From contig NZ_CP102381.1 of the NCBI RefSeq assembly GCF_029201445.1, positions 372,001 through 436,000 on the forward strand: a DNA stretch of 64,000 bases. The letters are read 5' to 3'. A program made the translations under genes and the position numbers. Below are positions 33,924 to 47,331 of this stretch, one piece after another. The number at the start of each line of letters is the position of its first letter. Position 1 is the stretch's first letter. The DNA comes from Thiomicrorhabdus lithotrophica (GTDB taxonomy: Bacteria; Pseudomonadota; Gammaproteobacteria; Thiomicrospirales; Thiomicrospiraceae). A model generated the notes under the pieces. The model did no database searches. It had not been told where the DNA came from and saw only the letters and a program-made list of their open reading frames with translations.

Positions 33924-33986
33924 TATTTTAAAGGCTCTCTTTGTTAGTTTGTTAATTCAGATTGATGGAGAGGGCCTTTTTAATTT

Positions 33987-34062
33987 GCTCTTATAGCTCA
34001 GTCGGTAGAGCGCATCCATGGTAAGGATGAGGTCATCGGTTCGATTCCGATTAAGAGCTCCA
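33987..34062 (+). tRNA. tRNA-Thr (GGT)
   Basis: Acceptor stem GCTCTTA/TAAGAGC, anticodon GGT at 34020-34022, T-loop TTCGATTC and encoded CCA. The 63-bp spacer from tRNA-Gly contains an imperfect GGCTCTC/GAGAGGGCC hairpin ending in T residues, which may be a processing or weak termination signal. Confidence 0.96.
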
Positions 34063-34122
34063 AATTTATATTGATTTGCATCGGTCTGTATTGACAGTCG
34101 CTGCTACTTAGGAGATTGCATC

Positions 34123-35313
<1,191 letters not shown>

Positions 35314-35332
35314 TTTTTAGTAATAATAGCAC

Positions 35333-35361
35333 TTGCTATAGCGAAAAAAGGGGGGTATAAT
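35333..35361 (+). promoter_or_regulatory. Promoter of tRNA-Trp-secE-nusG, inside the tufB terminator
   Basis: TTGCTA and TATAAT with 17-bp spacing; the -10 box forms the loop of the tufB terminator hairpin and lies 23 bp before tRNA-Trp. Confidence 0.65.
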
Positions 35362-35368
35362 CCCCTTT
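35344..35368 (+). terminator. Rho-independent terminator of tufB
   Basis: An A run, GGGG/CCCC stem and seven T surround the TATAAT of the following promoter. Confidence 0.75.
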
Positions 35369-35384
35369 TTTTGTGACACACTCC

Positions 35385-35461
35385 AGGGGTATAGCTCCAA
35401 CTGGCAGAGCACCGGATTCCAAATCCGGGTGTTGGGAGTTCGAATCTCTCTACCCCTGCCA
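35385..35461 (+). tRNA. tRNA-Trp (CCA)
   Basis: Acceptor stem AGGGGTA/TACCCCT, anticodon CCA at 35419-35421, T-loop GTTCGAATC and encoded 3' CCA. It precedes secE, the usual place of a Trp tRNA in gammaproteobacteria. Confidence 0.96.
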
Positions 35462-35521
35462 TATTCCAAACGGCCTGCATTTTTAAAAGTGCGGGTCGTT
35501 TTCAATTTAGCTGATAGGTTT

Positions 35522-35905
35522 ATGAGTAAAGAATTAGAAAATCAAAGTAGCTCGAATTCACTGGATACCGCAAAGATGGTTTTGTCTTTATTGGTATTAG
35601 TAGGTTCTTTAGTTGGATATTACATTTTTCAAGATGTTCATCCGGTAGTTCGTGTATTAGGCGTGGTTGCTGGTGCAGCTGTAGCTATTTTCATTCTGTA
35701 TCAGACAACCGTTGGTAGAAGTTGGTTTAATTACCTGTCTCTAGCTAAGCGTGAAGTACGTCAGGTTGTATGGCCGACGCGACCTGAGACGGTGCAAATG
35801 ACGTTAATTGTCTTTGTGGTTGTTATTTTAATGGGTATCTTTTTGTGGTTAGTTGACATGTTCTTTTTATGGGCGGTTCAATTGTTAACAGGACAAGGTG
35901 GTTAA
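35522..35905 (+). CDS. secE: Preprotein translocase subunit SecE
   Basis: A 127-residue SecE with three predicted spans (about 20-40, 43-62, 95-118) as in gammaproteobacteria. The conserved amphipathic stretch [19 protein letters not shown] lies before the last span. It forms the SecYEG channel with SecY, encoded at 61 kb. I chose ATG 35522; an upstream in-frame start lies within tRNA-Trp. Confidence 0.95.
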   Translation: MSKELENQSSSNSLDTAKMVLSLLVLVGSLVGYYIFQDVHPVVRVLGVVAGAAVAIFILYQTTVGRSWFNYLSLAKREVRQVVWPTRPETVQMTLIVFVVVILMGIFLWLVDMFFLWAVQLLTGQGG

Positions 35906-35906
35906 G

Positions 35907-36440
35907 ATGGCACAAAGATGGTATGTCGTTCATGCTTATTCAGGTTATGAAAATAAAGTAAAAAATGCTTTGGCAGAGTACGTTGAGCGTGCGGGTCTGC
36001 AAGATTCATTTGGTGAGATATTGGTTCCTTCTGAGGAAGTGGTTGAGATCCGAGATGGAAAGAAGCGTACAAGTGAAAGAAAGTTCTTTCCTGGTTATGT
36101 TTTAGTTCAGATGGAGATGACTGAAGATTCATGGCACTTGGTTAAAAGTGTTCCTCAGGTTATGGGCTTTATTGGTGGAACGAGTGATCGTCCAGCGCCA
36201 ATCTCTCAAAAAGAAGTTGATCGTATTTTACAACGTGTTGAAACAAGTGTTGATAAGCCGCGTCCAAAAGTTATCTATGAGCCAGGTGAAATGGTTCGTG
36301 TTACTGATGGTCCTTTCAAGGAGTTTGAAGCAGTTATCGAAGCGGTTGATTACGACAAAAACAAATTACAAGTATCGGTATTGATCTTTGGTCGTTCAAC
36401 TCCAGTTGAGCTTGAGTTTGGCCAAGTAGTAAAGATTTAA
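35907..36440 (+). CDS. nusG: Transcription antitermination factor NusG
   Basis: A 177-residue NusG with the NGN domain ([27 protein letters not shown]) and a C-terminal KOW domain ([19 protein letters not shown]). It binds RNA polymerase and connects it to Rho or to ribosomal S10. I chose ATG 35907 with AGGTGG upstream, 1 bp after the secE stop. Confidence 0.97.
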   Translation: MAQRWYVVHAYSGYENKVKNALAEYVERAGLQDSFGEILVPSEEVVEIRDGKKRTSERKFFPGYVLVQMEMTEDSWHLVKSVPQVMGFIGGTSDRPAPISQKEVDRILQRVETSVDKPRPKVIYEPGEMVRVTDGPFKEFEAVIEAVDYDKNKLQVSVLIFGRSTPVELEFGQVVKI

Positions 36441-36495
36441 TATTTATTTAACCCTTGGGGAGCTGAAAAGCGTTTTACCCAAATAGGAGAAAATC

Positions 36496-36924
36496 ATGGC
36501 TAAGAAAATCCAAGCCTATATCAAATTGCAAGTACCTGCTGGTGCTGCAAACCCTAGTCCTCCGGTTGGTCCTGCTTTAGGTCAGCACGGTGTTAACATC
36601 ATGGAATTCTGTAAAGCTTTTAACGCTCAGACTCAAAGTCTTGAAGCTAAAATGCCTGTTCCAGTTGTAATTACAGTATTTAGTGATAAGAGCTTCAGCT
36701 TTATTACTAAAACTCCTCCAGCTTCAATTCTTTTAAAGAAAGCCGCTGGTATTAAGAGTGGTTCTGCGATTCCTAACGTAAACAAAGTTGGAACGGTTAC
36801 TCGTGCGCAATTAGAAGAAATTGCTAACACTAAGATGGCTGATTTAAACGCTAACGATTTAGATGCTGCGGTGAATATCATTGCTGGTTCTGCTCGTTCA
36901 ATGGGCTTAGTGGTAGAGGGTTAA
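36496..36924 (+). CDS. rplK: Ribosomal protein L11
   Basis: A 142-residue L11 with the N-terminal [20 protein letters not shown] and the rRNA-binding C-terminal domain. It forms the GTPase-associated centre of the 50S subunit. The 55-bp gap from nusG is GC-richer than its surroundings and may hold the L1 autoregulation site expected for this operon, but I cannot define it. A strong AGGAG precedes ATG 36496. Confidence 0.98.
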   Translation: MAKKIQAYIKLQVPAGAANPSPPVGPALGQHGVNIMEFCKAFNAQTQSLEAKMPVPVVITVFSDKSFSFITKTPPASILLKKAAGIKSGSAIPNVNKVGTVTRAQLEEIANTKMADLNANDLDAAVNIIAGSARSMGLVVEG

Positions 36925-36928
36925 TAAA

Positions 36929-37618
36929 ATGGCAAAACTGACTAAAAGACAAAAAGCTTGGGCTGAGCGCGTAAGTGCAGAGACTTCATACGATATTATT
37001 GAAGGTTTAAATATCGTTAAAGATTTAGCGACTTCAAAATTTTCAGAATCTGTTGATGTTGCAATTCGTTTAGGTATTGACCCTAAGAAATCAGACCAAG
37101 TTGTTCGTGGTGCATCTACGATGCCTAATGGTACTGGTAAAGATGTACGTGTTGCTGTATTTACTGGTGAAGCGAATCAGGCTGCTGCTAAAGAAGCGGG
37201 TGCTGAGTTTGTTGGTATGGATGAGCTTGCAGCAGAAATTAAAGGTGGCATGATGGATTTTGACGTAGTTATCGCGTCTCCTGATGCTATGCGTGTGGTT
37301 GGTATGCTAGGTCAGGTTTTAGGTCCTCGTGGTCTTATGCCTAACCCTAAGACTGGTACAGTAACGCCTGATGTTGTTGGTGCTATTCAAAAAGCTAAAG
37401 CTGGTCAGGTTCGTTTCCGTGCAGACAAGGCTGGGATCATTCATGCTTCAGTTGGTACTGTTGCATTTGATGCTGACAAGTTAAAAGAAAACATTAATGC
37501 CTTAATGGAAGATTTAGTAAAAGCAAAGCCTGCTTCTGCTAAAGGTACTTACGTTAAGAAAGTGACTATCTCTTCTACAATGGGTCCAGGCCTAGTAGTT
37601 GATCAGTCATCACTATAA
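36929..37618 (+). CDS. rplA: Ribosomal protein L1
   Basis: A 229-residue L1, which binds 23S rRNA at the E-site stalk and in many bacteria represses the L11-L1 mRNA. The [20 protein letters not shown] signature is present. It is 4 bp after rplK. Confidence 0.98.
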   Translation: MAKLTKRQKAWAERVSAETSYDIIEGLNIVKDLATSKFSESVDVAIRLGIDPKKSDQVVRGASTMPNGTGKDVRVAVFTGEANQAAAKEAGAEFVGMDELAAEIKGGMMDFDVVIASPDAMRVVGMLGQVLGPRGLMPNPKTGTVTPDVVGAIQKAKAGQVRFRADKAGIIHASVGTVAFDADKLKENINALMEDLVKAKPASAKGTYVKKVTISSTMGPGLVVDQSSL

Positions 37619-37643
37619 TGATGGTTGCACCTATTAAGGTGCA

Positions 37644-37790
37644 GGCATTATTTGCGAATTGGGTCTCCTTGAATTCTTCGGAGTTTAAAGTGAGTGCCCA
37701 TCGCAGACCGTAGGCGAGTGTAGAACATACATTCTTAATAGATTTAAGCCTACGTAGATGGAAGAGTTCATTGTATTAACTTTGAACTGT
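37644..37790 (+). ncRNA. Ribosomal L10 leader (L10/L12-binding mRNA element)
   Basis: The 183-bp gap between rplA and rplJ has the position and base pattern of the L10 leader. A 7-bp stem CGTAGGC (37709-37715) pairs with GCCTACG (37748-37754), and a TGCACC/GGTGCA hairpin lies just before, at 37626-37643. Binding of L10-L12 complex here would repress rplJL translation, as in other bacteria. The exact ends are approximate. Confidence 0.65.
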
Positions 37791-37801
37791 TTGGAGGTTA
37801 T

Positions 37802-38302
37802 ATGGCACTCAATATCGAAGATAAAAAGCTAGTCGTTGAAGAAGTTTCTGCAGTTGTTTCAGAAGCGGGTTCAATGGTAACAGCTGAATATCGTGGTTTG
37901 ACTGTAGAGCAAATGACCGATTTACGTGCCAAGGCGCGTGCAGCAAACGTAAAAGTTCGTGTTGTTAAAAACACACTTGCACGTCGTGCTGTTGCTGGTA
38001 CTAAATTTGAAGACATGGCTGGAACTTTTACAGGTCCTCTTGTGTTTGCATTTTCTGGTGAAGAGCTAGGAAACGCAGCGCGTGTATTCAAAGATTTCGC
38101 TAAAGATAACGACGCACTAGTTGTGAATTCATTATCTATTGGTGAAGGTGTAATGGATGCTAGTCAATTAGCAACTGTTGCTGCTCTACCTACTTACGAT
38201 GAAGCTGTTGCTAAACTTCTATTTGTTATGAAAGAACCTGTCAGTAAGTTGGCTCGCGCCCTTGCAGCGGTTAAAGAACAAAAAGAAGCTGAAGCAGCTT
38301 AA
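37802..38302 (+). CDS. rplJ: Ribosomal protein L10
   Basis: A 166-residue L10, which anchors L7/L12 dimers on the 50S stalk. TAEYRGLTVEQMTDLRAKAR and RVVKNTLARRAV are family motifs. GGAGG lies 5 bp before ATG 37802. It is probably autoregulated through the leader just upstream. Confidence 0.98.
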   Translation: MALNIEDKKLVVEEVSAVVSEAGSMVTAEYRGLTVEQMTDLRAKARAANVKVRVVKNTLARRAVAGTKFEDMAGTFTGPLVFAFSGEELGNAARVFKDFAKDNDALVVNSLSIGEGVMDASQLATVAALPTYDEAVAKLLFVMKEPVSKLARALAAVKEQKEAEAA

Positions 38303-38356
38303 TATTAAATTAACGTGTAAACGTTTAAACCCTATTTATATATTTGGAGATTTCAA

Positions 38357-38728
38357 ATGTCTGTATCAAGAGATGATATTTTAGAAGCAGTTGCGAACAT
38401 GTCTGTAATGGAAGTTGTAGAACTTGTTGAAGCAATGGAAGAAAAATTTGGTGTATCTGCAGCTGCAATGGTTGCTTCAGGTCCTGCTGCTGGTGGTGAC
38501 GCTGGTGGTGCTGAGCAAACTGAATTCGACGTAATTCTTACTGGTGCTGGTGATAACAAAGTTGCAGCTATCAAAGCTGTACGTGGTGCTACTGGTCTTG
38601 GACTTAAAGAAGCTAAAGCTGCTGTAGAAAGCGCTCCTTTCACATTGAAAGAAGGTGTTTCTAAAGAAGAAGCTGATGCGCTAGCTGCTGAATTAAAAGA
38701 AGCTGGAATCGAAGTAGAAGTTAAGTAA
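38357..38728 (+). CDS. rplL: Ribosomal protein L7/L12
   Basis: A 123-residue L12 with an N-terminal dimerisation domain, an Ala/Gly-rich hinge (about 42-53) and the C-terminal factor-binding domain ([20 protein letters not shown]). TTGGAG precedes ATG 38357. Confidence 0.98.
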   Translation: MSVSRDDILEAVANMSVMEVVELVEAMEEKFGVSAAAMVASGPAAGGDAGGAEQTEFDVILTGAGDNKVAAIKAVRGATGLGLKEAKAAVESAPFTLKEGVSKEEADALAAELKEAGIEVEVK

Positions 38729-38762
38729 TTTAACCCTACTTGCTGCATTGCAGCATTGAAAT

Positions 38763-38798
38763 GGCTGGTGCTTTTGGCGCCGGCCTTTTCTCGTTTTT
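38763..38798 (+). terminator. Attenuator-like hairpin between rplL and rpoB
   Basis: A 9-bp stem with wobble pairs (GGCTGGTGC against GCGCCGGCC), 5-base loop, then T-rich TTTTCTCGTTTTT. A partial terminator in this position sets the ratio of ribosomal proteins to RNA polymerase in E. coli. Confidence 0.75.
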
Positions 38799-38906
38799 AA
38801 CAGTGTGTAAAAGTGTGTTAGATATTTAAACGAGTTAACACAGTTTTATGCATTACCGAGCAATGTGAAAATTGTTCTAATGACCATCATATCGTCGAGG
38901 TAAACG

Positions 38907-41900
38907 ATGACCTATTCTTTAACTGAAAAGAAACGAGTTCGTAAAGATTTTGCAACTCGCCCATCTATCCTAGAAGTACCTTATTTGCTTTCTTTACAAA
39001 AAGGTTCTTTCCATGATTTTTTACAAATGGAGAAAAAGCCAGCAGAGCGTGCAGCTGTTGGTCTACATTCTGCATTTAGCTCTGTTTTTCCAATTCATGG
39101 TGTAGCTGGTACAGCTGATCTTGAATATGTAAGTTATCACATGGGGCAGCCTGAGTTTGATGTAAAAGAGTGTAAGCAGCGTGGTGTAACGTATGCAGCT
39201 CCTTTACGTGTAAAGATGCGTCTTGTATTGTTTGATAAAGATGCTCCAGCTGGAAAACGTCCTGTTAAGGATGTAAAAGAGCAAGAGGTTTACTTAGGTG
39301 ATATTCCTCTTATGACTGATAACGGAACTTTTGTTATTAACGGTACTGAGCGTGTAATTGTTACTCAGCTTCATCGTTCACCTGGTGTTATTTTTGATAA
39401 CGATAAAGGTAAGTCTCACTCTTCTGGTAAGTTGTTATTTAATGCTCGTATTATTCCTTACCGTGGTTCATGGTTGGATTTTGAATTCGATCACAATGAT
39501 TGTCTATTTACTCGTATTGACCGTCGTCGTAAGTTACCTGTATCAGTTCTGTTGCGTGCAATGGGTTATTCGAATGAAGATATTCTTTCTAGTTTCTTAG
39601 ACTCAAATACTATTAAAGTAACTAAGAAAGGTTTTGAGCTTAAGTTAGTTCCTGAGCAGCTTAAGGGTCAAACAGCTGTTTTTGATATTGAACATGACGG
39701 TAAGAAGATTGTTGAAACAGGTAAGAAAATTACTGCCCGTACAATTAAGCAAATAAATGAAGCTGGTATTAAGGCTGTCAATGTTTCTGAAGAATATTTA
39801 TTAGGTAAGGTTCTTGCATCTGGTGTTGTTGATAAGGATTCTGGTGAGCTTGTTGCTCGTACCAATGAGGTTCTTACATCTGAGTTAATTGAAAGATTAG
39901 CTTCAATGACTAAGTGTGAAATTAAGGTTTTATATATTGATGAGCTAGAAAATGGACCGTATATTTCGGATACATTGAATCTAGATTCAACGACTTCTCA
40001 ATTAGAAGCTCAAGTTGAAATTTATCGCATGATGCGTCCTGGTGAGCCACCGACAAAAGATTCATCAGAAGCTTTGTTCAATAGTTTATTCTTCGATGAT
40101 GCTCGATATGACTTATCTTCGGTTGGTCGTATGAAACTTAACCGACGCTTAGGTCGTAAATCTAACGAAGGGAATGTTGTTCTTGAAAAAGAAGATATTA
40201 TTGATGTGCTTCGTGAGTTAATCAATATCCGTAATGGTGCTAGTACTGTTGATGATATCGATACTTTAGGTAATCGTCGTATTCGTGCAGTTGGTGAAAT
40301 GGCTGAAAATGCTTTCCGTGTTGGCTTGGTACGTGTGGAGCGTGCTGTAAAAGAGCGCTTAAACCAAGCTGAAACAGATGGTCTTTTACCTCAAGACTTA
40401 ATTAATGCTAAGCCTGTTTCTGCGGCAATTAAAGAATTTTTTGGTTCTTCACAGCTTTCTCAGTTTATGGATCAGGTTAACCCTCTTTCTGAAGTTACTC
40501 ACAAGCGTCGTGTTTCTGCGTTAGGGCCTGGTGGCCTTACTCGTGAGCGTGCTGGTTTTGAAGTGCGTGATGTACACCCAACTCACTATGGTCGTGTTTG
40601 TCCTATCGAAACGCCTGAAGGGCCAAATATTGGTCTAATCAATACATTAGCGATTTATGCTAAGACAAACGAATATGGTTTCTTAGAAACGCCATATCGT
40701 AAAGTTATTGATGGTCAGGTAACGGATGAAGTTGAATATGTTTCTGCAATTGATGAAGCGCAATTCGTTATCGCTCAGGCGAGTGCAAACGTCGATGAAA
40801 ATGGAAAGTTTGTTGATAACTTAGTTTCAGCTCGTTACCAAAATGAGTTTACATTGTCTTCTTCTGCTGATATCAACTACATGGATGTTTCGCCAAAACA
40901 GATTGTGTCTGTTGCCGCCTCTTTGATCCCATTCCTTGAGCATGATGATGCTAACCGTGCACTTATGGGTGCCAACATGCAACGTCAGGCCGTTCCTACT
41001 TTACGTGCAGATAAGCCGTTGGTTGGTACAGGTATTGAAAAAACAGTTGCTATTGATTCAGGTGTAACGGTTGTTGCCGAGCGTGGTGGTGAAGTTTTAT
41101 CTTCTGATGCTGCTCGTATTGTTGTTCGTATCAATGCTGATGAGATCAAAGACGGCGAGTCTGGTGTTGATATATATAACCTTGTTAAGTACCAGCGTTC
41201 TAACCAAAACACATGCATCAACCAGAAGCCAATTGTTAAAGCTGGTGATGTTGTTGTTCGTGGTGACGTTATGGCTGATGGTCCTTCAACTGACTTAGGT
41301 GAATTAGCGCTAGGTCAGAATATGCGCATCGCATTTATGCCATGGAATGGTTATAACTTTGAGGATTCAATTCTTGTTTCTGAACGTGTAGTTCAAGAAG
41401 ATCGTTATACAACTATTCATATTGAAGAATTAACTTGTCTAGCACGTGATACAAAGCTTGGGCCTGAAGAGATTACAGCAGATATCCCAAATGTTGGTGA
41501 ATCTGCTCTAGCAAGATTAGATGATTGCGGTATTGTTCATGTAGGTGCTGAAGTTAAGCAGGGTGATATCCTTGTTGGTAAAGTTACGCCTAAGGGTGAA
41601 ACTCAGTTGACACCAGAAGAGAAGTTGCTACGTGCAATCTTTGGTGAAAAAGCCTCTGATGTAAAAGATACTTCATTGAGAGTAACTAAGGGTATTGAAG
41701 GTACTGTAATTGATGTACAAGTATTTACTCGTGAAGGTATTCAAAAAGATTCACGAGCTTTAGCTATTCAAGAAGAAGAATTAGCTAAAGTAAGAAAAGA
41801 TATTGATGAAAAATTCATTATTCTTGAAGCTGATACTTTAGGTCGTATTAAAACGATGCTAAATGGTAAGAAGTTAGTTGATGGTACTAAACTCGATGAT

Positions 41901-42965
41901 GGTTTCTTGGACGGTCTTGAGTCAGCTAAGTGGTTCTCATTGAATGTTGATGATGCGGATGTTATGCATCAGCTAGAAATGTTAGAAGCTCAACTTAAAG
42001 AAAGCCGCAAAACCTTTAATGAAATGTTTGAAGAGAAGCGTAAGAAGCTTACTCAAGGTGATGATTTAGCGCCTGGTGTTTCTAAGATGGTTAAGGTTTA
42101 TGTTGCTATCAAGCGTCGTATCCAGCCTGGTGATAAAATGGCTGGTCGCCACGGAAACAAAGGTGTTATCTCGCGTATCTGTCCAGTAGAAGATATGCCA
42201 TATGATGAGACTGGTCGTCCAGTTGATATCTGTCTAAACCCTCTAGGTGTACCTTCACGTATGAACGTGGGTCAGATCTTAGAAGTTCACTTAGGTTTAG
42301 CTGCTGAAGGTCTAGGTACTAAGATTAACGCAATGCTTGCACAGCAGGCTGAAATTGCAGAAATCCGTAGCTTCTTAGATAAGATTTATAATGATACGCA
42401 AGGTCAGTCAGTTGATTTAACTCAGTTCAGCGATAACGAGATTATTGAATTAGCACACAACCTTAAGAAAGGTGTTCCATTAGCTTCTGCAGTATTTGAT
42501 GGTGCTTCTGAAGCGCAGATTAAATCATTATTAAAACTTGCTGATCTTCCTGAATCAGGACAGATGAAATTGTTTGATGGTTTAACAGGTGAAGAATTTG
42601 ATCGTCCTGTAACAGTTGGTTACATGTACTACCTGAAATTGAATCACTTAGTTGATGACAAGATGCACGCACGTTCTACAGGGCCTTATAGTCTTGTAAC
42701 TCAGCAGCCATTAGGTGGTAAAGCTCAGTTCGGTGGACAGCGTTTCGGTGAGATGGAAGTATGGGCACTAGAAGCATACGGTGCTGCATTCACTCTGCAA
42801 GAGATGTTAACAGTTAAGTCGGATGACTTGAATGGTCGTACTAGAATGTATAAAAACATTGTAGATGGAAATGAATATATGGAACCAGGCATGCCAGAAT
42901 CGTTCAGCGTATTACGTAAAGAGATTCGTGCTTTAGGTATTGATATTGAGTTGGAGCAAGACTAG
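38907..42965 (+). CDS. rpoB: RNA polymerase subunit beta
   Basis: A 1352-residue beta subunit. The rifampicin-pocket region is intact and wild-type-like ([31 protein letters not shown]), followed by [20 protein letters not shown]; the C-terminal [20 protein letters not shown] is complete. It begins with ATG 38907 after a GAGG site, and its stop touches the rpoC start with no spacer, so the two are coupled. Confidence 0.99.
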   Translation: MTYSLTEKKRVRKDFATRPSILEVPYLLSLQKGSFHDFLQMEKKPAERAAVGLHSAFSSVFPIHGVAGTADLEYVSYHMGQPEFDVKECKQRGVTYAAPLRVKMRLVLFDKDAPAGKRPVKDVKEQEVYLGDIPLMTDNGTFVINGTERVIVTQLHRSPGVIFDNDKGKSHSSGKLLFNARIIPYRGSWLDFEFDHNDCLFTRIDRRRKLPVSVLLRAMGYSNEDILSSFLDSNTIKVTKKGFELKLVPEQLKGQTAVFDIEHDGKKIVETGKKITARTIKQINEAGIKAVNVSEEYLLGKVLASGVVDKDSGELVARTNEVLTSELIERLASMTKCEIKVLYIDELENGPYISDTLNLDSTTSQLEAQVEIYRMMRPGEPPTKDSSEALFNSLFFDDARYDLSSVGRMKLNRRLGRKSNEGNVVLEKEDIIDVLRELINIRNGASTVDDIDTLGNRRIRAVGEMAENAFRVGLVRVERAVKERLNQAETDGLLPQDLINAKPVSAAIKEFFGSSQLSQFMDQVNPLSEVTHKRRVSALGPGGLTRERAGFEVRDVHPTHYGRVCPIETPEGPNIGLINTLAIYAKTNEYGFLETPYRKVIDGQVTDEVEYVSAIDEAQFVIAQASANVDENGKFVDNLVSARYQNEFTLSSSADINYMDVSPKQIVSVAASLIPFLEHDDANRALMGANMQRQAVPTLRADKPLVGTGIEKTVAIDSGVTVVAERGGEVLSSDAARIVVRINADEIKDGESGVDIYNLVKYQRSNQNTCINQKPIVKAGDVVVRGDVMADGPSTDLGELALGQNMRIAFMPWNGYNFEDSILVSERVVQEDRYTTIHIEELTCLARDTKLGPEEITADIPNVGESALARLDDCGIVHVGAEVKQGDILVGKVTPKGETQLTPEEKLLRAIFGEKASDVKDTSLRVTKGIEGTVIDVQVFTREGIQKDSRALAIQEEELAKVRKDIDEKFIILEADTLGRIKTMLNGKKLVDGTKLDDGFLDGLESAKWFSLNVDDADVMHQLEMLEAQLKESRKTFNEMFEEKRKKLTQGDDLAPGVSKMVKVYVAIKRRIQPGDKMAGRHGNKGVISRICPVEDMPYDETGRPVDICLNPLGVPSRMNVGQILEVHLGLAAEGLGTKINAMLAQQAEIAEIRSFLDKIYNDTQGQSVDLTQFSDNEIIELAHNLKKGVPLASAVFDGASEAQIKSLLKLADLPESGQMKLFDGLTGEEFDRPVTVGYMYYLKLNHLVDDKMHARSTGPYSLVTQQPLGGKAQFGGQRFGEMEVWALEAYGAAFTLQEMLTVKSDDLNGRTRMYKNIVDGNEYMEPGMPESFSVLRKEIRALGIDIELEQD

Positions 42966-45900
42966 ATGAAAGATTTATTAGGATTTCTAAAAAAACAAAA
43001 CGTATCAAGTGATTTTGATGCGATTAAGGTATCACTTGCTTCTCCGGAAAAAATTCGTTCATGGTCTTATGGTGAAGTTAAGAAGCCTGAGACTATTAAC
43101 TACCGTACGTTCAAGCCAGAGCGTGATGGTCTTTTCTGTGCAAAAATCTTTGGACCTATCCGTGATTTTGAATGCTTGTGTGGTAAATATAAGCGTCTTA
43201 AGCATCGTGGTGTAATTTGTGAGAAGTGTGGTGTTGAGGTAACTCAGTCTAAAGTACGTCGTGAGCGTATGGGTCACATTGATCTTGCAACATCTGTTGC
43301 GCATATCTGGTTCCTTAAGTCATTACCGTCACGTATCGGTTTAATGTTAGATATGACATTAAAAGAAATCGAAGCAGTTCTTTATTTTGAAGCTTTCATG
43401 GTTGTTGACCCTGGTCTTACTCCATTAGAGCCTTGGCAGTTATTGACTGAAGAAGAATACTTAGATGCAATGGATGAGCACGGTGACGAGTTTGAAGCTC
43501 AGATGGGGGCAGAGGCTATTAAGAAGATGCTTCAGGCTATTGACCTAGAAGGTGAAACTGAACGTTTACGTGTTGAAATTGATAGTACAAACTCTGAAAC
43601 TAAGCAGAAGAAGATTTCAAAGCGTCTTAAGTTGATTGAATCTTTCGTTCAGTCAGGTAATAAGCCTGAGTGGATGATTTTAGATGTATTGCCTGTATTA
43701 CCTCCAGAGTTACGTCCTTTAGTACCTCTTGATGGTGGACGTTTTGCCACATCTGACTTAAATGATTTATACCGTCGTGTTATTAACCGTAATAACCGTC
43801 TAAAGCGTCTATTAGATTTGATGGCTCCAGATATTATCGTACGTAACGAAAAACGTATGTTGCAAGAATCTGTTGACTCTCTATTAGATAACGGTCGTCG
43901 TGGTCGTGCTGTAACAGGTACAAATAAGCGTCAACTTAAGTCTTTAGCAGACATGATTAAAGGTAAGCAAGGGCGTTTCCGTCAGAACTTACTAGGTAAG
44001 CGTGTTGACTATTCTGGTCGTTCTGTAATCGTAGTTGGGCCGACTTTACGTCTACATCAGTGTGGTCTTCCAAAGAAAATGGCTCTAGAACTTTTCAAGC
44101 CTTTCATCTTCAGTAAGCTACAGAAACGTGGCGTTGCACCAACAATTAAAGCTGCTAAGAAAATGGTTGAGCAGGGTCTACCGGAAGTATGGGATGTTCT
44201 TGATGAAGTGATTCGTGAGCATCCAGTTCTTCTTAACCGTGCACCGACTCTTCACCGTCTTGGTATCCAAGCATTTGAGCCGGTACTGATTGAAGGTAAA
44301 GCGATTAACTTGCACCCATTAGTATGTTCTGCATTCAACGCCGATTTCGATGGTGACCAAATGGCGGTACACGTGCCGTTGTCACTAGAGGCTCAGTTAG
44401 AAGCGCGTACCTTAATGATGTCTACAAACAACCTTTTATCTCCTGCAAACGGTGATCCAATCATCGTTCCTTCTCAGGATGTTGTATTAGGTTTGTATTA
44501 CATTACTCGTGAAAGTATTAACTCTATTGGTGAAGGTAAGGCTTTTGCTAATTGGCAGGAAGTACAGCGCGCTTTAGATGCAAAAATTGTTCATCTACAT
44601 ACGCGCATTAAGTTACGTATTGTTGAAACAGTTATTGATGATGAAGGTACGGAAAGTGTTTCTAGTCGTATTGTAGATACAACGGCTGGTCGTGCATTAA
44701 TGTCAAGAATTCTTCCGAAAGGATTGAGTTATGATTTATTGAACTTAAACTTAACTAAAAAGAATATCAGTACAGTATTAAATACTTGTTACCGTGTTCT
44801 TGGTCCAAAAGAGACTGTTATTTTTGCTGATCAGCTAATGTATGCTGGTTTCAAATGGTCTACTTTAGCGGGTCTTTCTTTCTGTTCAGATGATATGTTA
44901 ATTCCTGATTCAAAAGCTGGAATTATTGAGCGTGCAGAATCGCAGGTTGAAGAGATTCAAGGTCAGTTCTCTCAAGGTCTTGTAACTGAAGGTGAGCGTT
45001 ATAACAAAGTTGTTGATATCTGGTCTCATACAAATGAATTAGTTACTAAGTCAATGATGGAAGAACTTCAGTTTGAAACTGTTACTGATGCTGAAGGTAA
45101 TGATGTTCAGCAGACATCTTTCAACTCTGTTTACATGATGGCCGATTCAGGTGCGCGTGGTTCTGTAGCACAGATGCGTCAGCTAGGTGGTATGCGTGGT
45201 CTTATGGCTAAGCCTGATGGATCTATCATTGAGACACCAATTACAGCTAACTTCCGCGAAGGTCTAAACGTACTTCAGTACTTCATCTCTACTCACGGTG
45301 CTCGTAAAGGTCTTGCCGATACAGCGCTTAAAACAGCTAACTCCGGTTACCTAACACGTCGTCTTGTTGATGTTGCGCAGGATGTGGTTGTAACTGAGCA
45401 CGATTGTGGAACCGATGCAGGTATTCGTATGACTGCACACGTTGAAGGTGGTGATATTATCGAATCACTGAAGGATCGTGTTCTAGGTCGTATTACAAAC
45501 GAAGATATTGTTTCTCAAGCTGGTGATTTAATTGTTACTAAAGGTCAGTTAATTGACGAAAGAATTGCAGGTCTAATTGACGAAAGTGGTGTGGATCATG
45601 TAGATGTTCGTTCACCAATGACATGTGAAACTAAGTTTGGTATTTGTCAGCAGTGTTACGGACGTGACTTAGCACGTGGTCACCTTGTTAATATGGGTGA
45701 GGCTGTTGGTGTAATGGCAGCTCAGTCAATCGGTGAGCCTGGTACTCAGTTAACAATGCGTACGTTCCACATTGGTGGTACAGCTTCTGGTTCAGCAGCT
45801 CAAAGTCAGATTGAAGTTAAGCACTCTGGTACAGTTAAGTGGGATAACGTTAAATCAATCACTAACTCTGATAAGCAAATTATCGTTACTTCTCGCTCTG

Positions 45901-47189
45901 GAGAGGTTTCTGTAATTGATGAAGCTGGTCGTGAGCAAGAGCGATATAAGATTGGTTACGGTACTACATTGGCTGTAAGCGATGGTGGGAAAATTGCTTC
46001 TGGTGATATTCTTGCGCAGTGGGATCCGCATACTCACCCTGTTATTACAGAGGCAGATGGTAATCTTGCGTTTGGTAACTTTGAAGGTACTGTTGAAGAG
46101 CGTATTGATGATTTAACAGGTTTAACAACTCACGTTGTTAAAGATGCTAAAGAGCGTATGTCGACTGTTAAAGAAACACGTCCATACATTGCGTTAGTTG
46201 ATGATGCTGGTGAAGCAATTTGTTTTGCTGGAACACAAACTCCTGCGCTATATTACCTACCTGAAAATGCAATCGTCGTTGTTCAAGAAGGTGGCAAGGT
46301 CGGTGCTGGTGATGTACTAGCACGTATCCCGCAAGCTTCATCTAAAAACAAAGATATCACTGGTGGTCTACCACGAGTGGCAGACTTATTTGAAGCGCGT
46401 CAGCCTAAAGAGCCATCAATTATGGCAGAAGTGTCTGGTGTAATTGGTTTCGGTAAAGAGACTAAAGGTAAGCAACGTCTAGTTATCCTTCAGGATAGTG
46501 GAGAGCAGTATGAAGCTCTAATTCCTAAGTGGCGTACCGTTTCAGTGTTTGAAGGTGAGCGTGTTGAGAAAGGTGATGTTGTCGTTGACGGAAATCCAAA
46601 TCCACATGATATCTTACGTTTACTAGGTATTGAAAAGTTAGCTGAATATATTGTTGATGAAGTACAGGATGTATATCGTTTACAAGGTGTAAAAATTAAC
46701 GATAAGCATATTGAGACTATTGTTCGTCAAATGCTTAGAAAAGTTGAAGTTAAAGCTTCTGGTGATACAGGTCTTATCAAAGGTGAGCAGACTGAGTATG
46801 CTAAAGTTTTACAGTTAAATGAAAAAGCCCGTGAAGAAGGTAATGTGGAAGCAAGCTTTGAACGTGTGCTTTTAGGTATTACTAAAGCTTCGTTGGCAAC
46901 TGAGTCATTTATCTCAGCGGCATCTTTCCAAGAAACAACTCGTGTATTAACTGAAGCTGCAGTAAGCGGTAAGCGTGATACTTTAGTTGGTTTGAAAGAA
47001 AATGTTATTGTTGGTCGACTGATTCCAGCTGGTACAGGTTTTGCCTATCACCAAGCTAGAAAAGCGGCGAGTGAAAAATCAATGGATGAGCTACAAGCGT
47101 TTATGGGTTCTACAGAATCTGGTGAAGCGCAAGTAGCAGAAGAATCTGTTGTTGAAAATGTGAATGAGAGTGAAGGAGCTGAAGCCTAA
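42966..47189 (+). CDS. rpoC: RNA polymerase subunit beta prime
   Basis: A 1407-residue beta prime subunit. It has the N-terminal zinc ribbon ([19 protein letters not shown]), the catalytic [12 protein letters not shown], the trigger-loop region and a second zinc cluster ([16 protein letters not shown]). The C-terminal 30 residues are acidic and variable. It starts immediately after rpoB. Confidence 0.99.
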   Translation: MKDLLGFLKKQNVSSDFDAIKVSLASPEKIRSWSYGEVKKPETINYRTFKPERDGLFCAKIFGPIRDFECLCGKYKRLKHRGVICEKCGVEVTQSKVRRERMGHIDLATSVAHIWFLKSLPSRIGLMLDMTLKEIEAVLYFEAFMVVDPGLTPLEPWQLLTEEEYLDAMDEHGDEFEAQMGAEAIKKMLQAIDLEGETERLRVEIDSTNSETKQKKISKRLKLIESFVQSGNKPEWMILDVLPVLPPELRPLVPLDGGRFATSDLNDLYRRVINRNNRLKRLLDLMAPDIIVRNEKRMLQESVDSLLDNGRRGRAVTGTNKRQLKSLADMIKGKQGRFRQNLLGKRVDYSGRSVIVVGPTLRLHQCGLPKKMALELFKPFIFSKLQKRGVAPTIKAAKKMVEQGLPEVWDVLDEVIREHPVLLNRAPTLHRLGIQAFEPVLIEGKAINLHPLVCSAFNADFDGDQMAVHVPLSLEAQLEARTLMMSTNNLLSPANGDPIIVPSQDVVLGLYYITRESINSIGEGKAFANWQEVQRALDAKIVHLHTRIKLRIVETVIDDEGTESVSSRIVDTTAGRALMSRILPKGLSYDLLNLNLTKKNISTVLNTCYRVLGPKETVIFADQLMYAGFKWSTLAGLSFCSDDMLIPDSKAGIIERAESQVEEIQGQFSQGLVTEGERYNKVVDIWSHTNELVTKSMMEELQFETVTDAEGNDVQQTSFNSVYMMADSGARGSVAQMRQLGGMRGLMAKPDGSIIETPITANFREGLNVLQYFISTHGARKGLADTALKTANSGYLTRRLVDVAQDVVVTEHDCGTDAGIRMTAHVEGGDIIESLKDRVLGRITNEDIVSQAGDLIVTKGQLIDERIAGLIDESGVDHVDVRSPMTCETKFGICQQCYGRDLARGHLVNMGEAVGVMAAQSIGEPGTQLTMRTFHIGGTASGSAAQSQIEVKHSGTVKWDNVKSITNSDKQIIVTSRSGEVSVIDEAGREQERYKIGYGTTLAVSDGGKIASGDILAQWDPHTHPVITEADGNLAFGNFEGTVEERIDDLTGLTTHVVKDAKERMSTVKETRPYIALVDDAGEAICFAGTQTPALYYLPENAIVVVQEGGKVGAGDVLARIPQASSKNKDITGGLPRVADLFEARQPKEPSIMAEVSGVIGFGKETKGKQRLVILQDSGEQYEALIPKWRTVSVFEGERVEKGDVVVDGNPNPHDILRLLGIEKLAEYIVDEVQDVYRLQGVKINDKHIETIVRQMLRKVEVKASGDTGLIKGEQTEYAKVLQLNEKAREEGNVEASFERVLLGITKASLATESFISAASFQETTRVLTEAAVSGKRDTLVGLKENVIVGRLIPAGTGFAYHQARKAASEKSMDELQAFMGSTESGEAQVAEESVVENVNESEGAEA

Positions 47190-47215
47190 ATTAAATAAAT
47201 TCAAGTAGTTAATGC

Positions 47216-47244
47216 TTGACTTATTGACTTTAGGTCTCTAAAAT
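47216..47244 (+). promoter_or_regulatory. Promoter of the str operon
   Basis: TTGACT and TAAAAT with 17-bp spacing, about 90 bp before rpsL. A second TTGACT overlaps at 47224 with spacing too short to be used. Confidence 0.7.
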
Positions 47245-47277
47245 CCTCATTCCTAATTTGTGGGTCTGGTAAATTAC

Positions 47278-47285
47278 CAGGCCTG
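47278..47285. repeat. Palindrome copy 18 (core, rpsL leader)
   Basis: CAGGCCTG in the 5' leader of rpsL; left flank TTAC matches the consensus. It is the only copy in the right-hand half of the window. Confidence 0.85.
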
Positions 47286-47331
47286 CACTTTCGTATATGT
47301 AAGAGTTAATCTCAAATTTGGAGAAAAATTA

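Noticed and set aside
38353-38748. 131-codon minus-strand ORF opposite rplL
   Set aside because: Low-complexity Ala/Ser protein mirroring the Ala/Gly-rich rplL; a shadow frame.
47260-47331. Upstream extension of rpsL
   Set aside because: It would add 24 residues that S12 does not have and would translate the palindrome; a ribosome site directly precedes ATG 47332.
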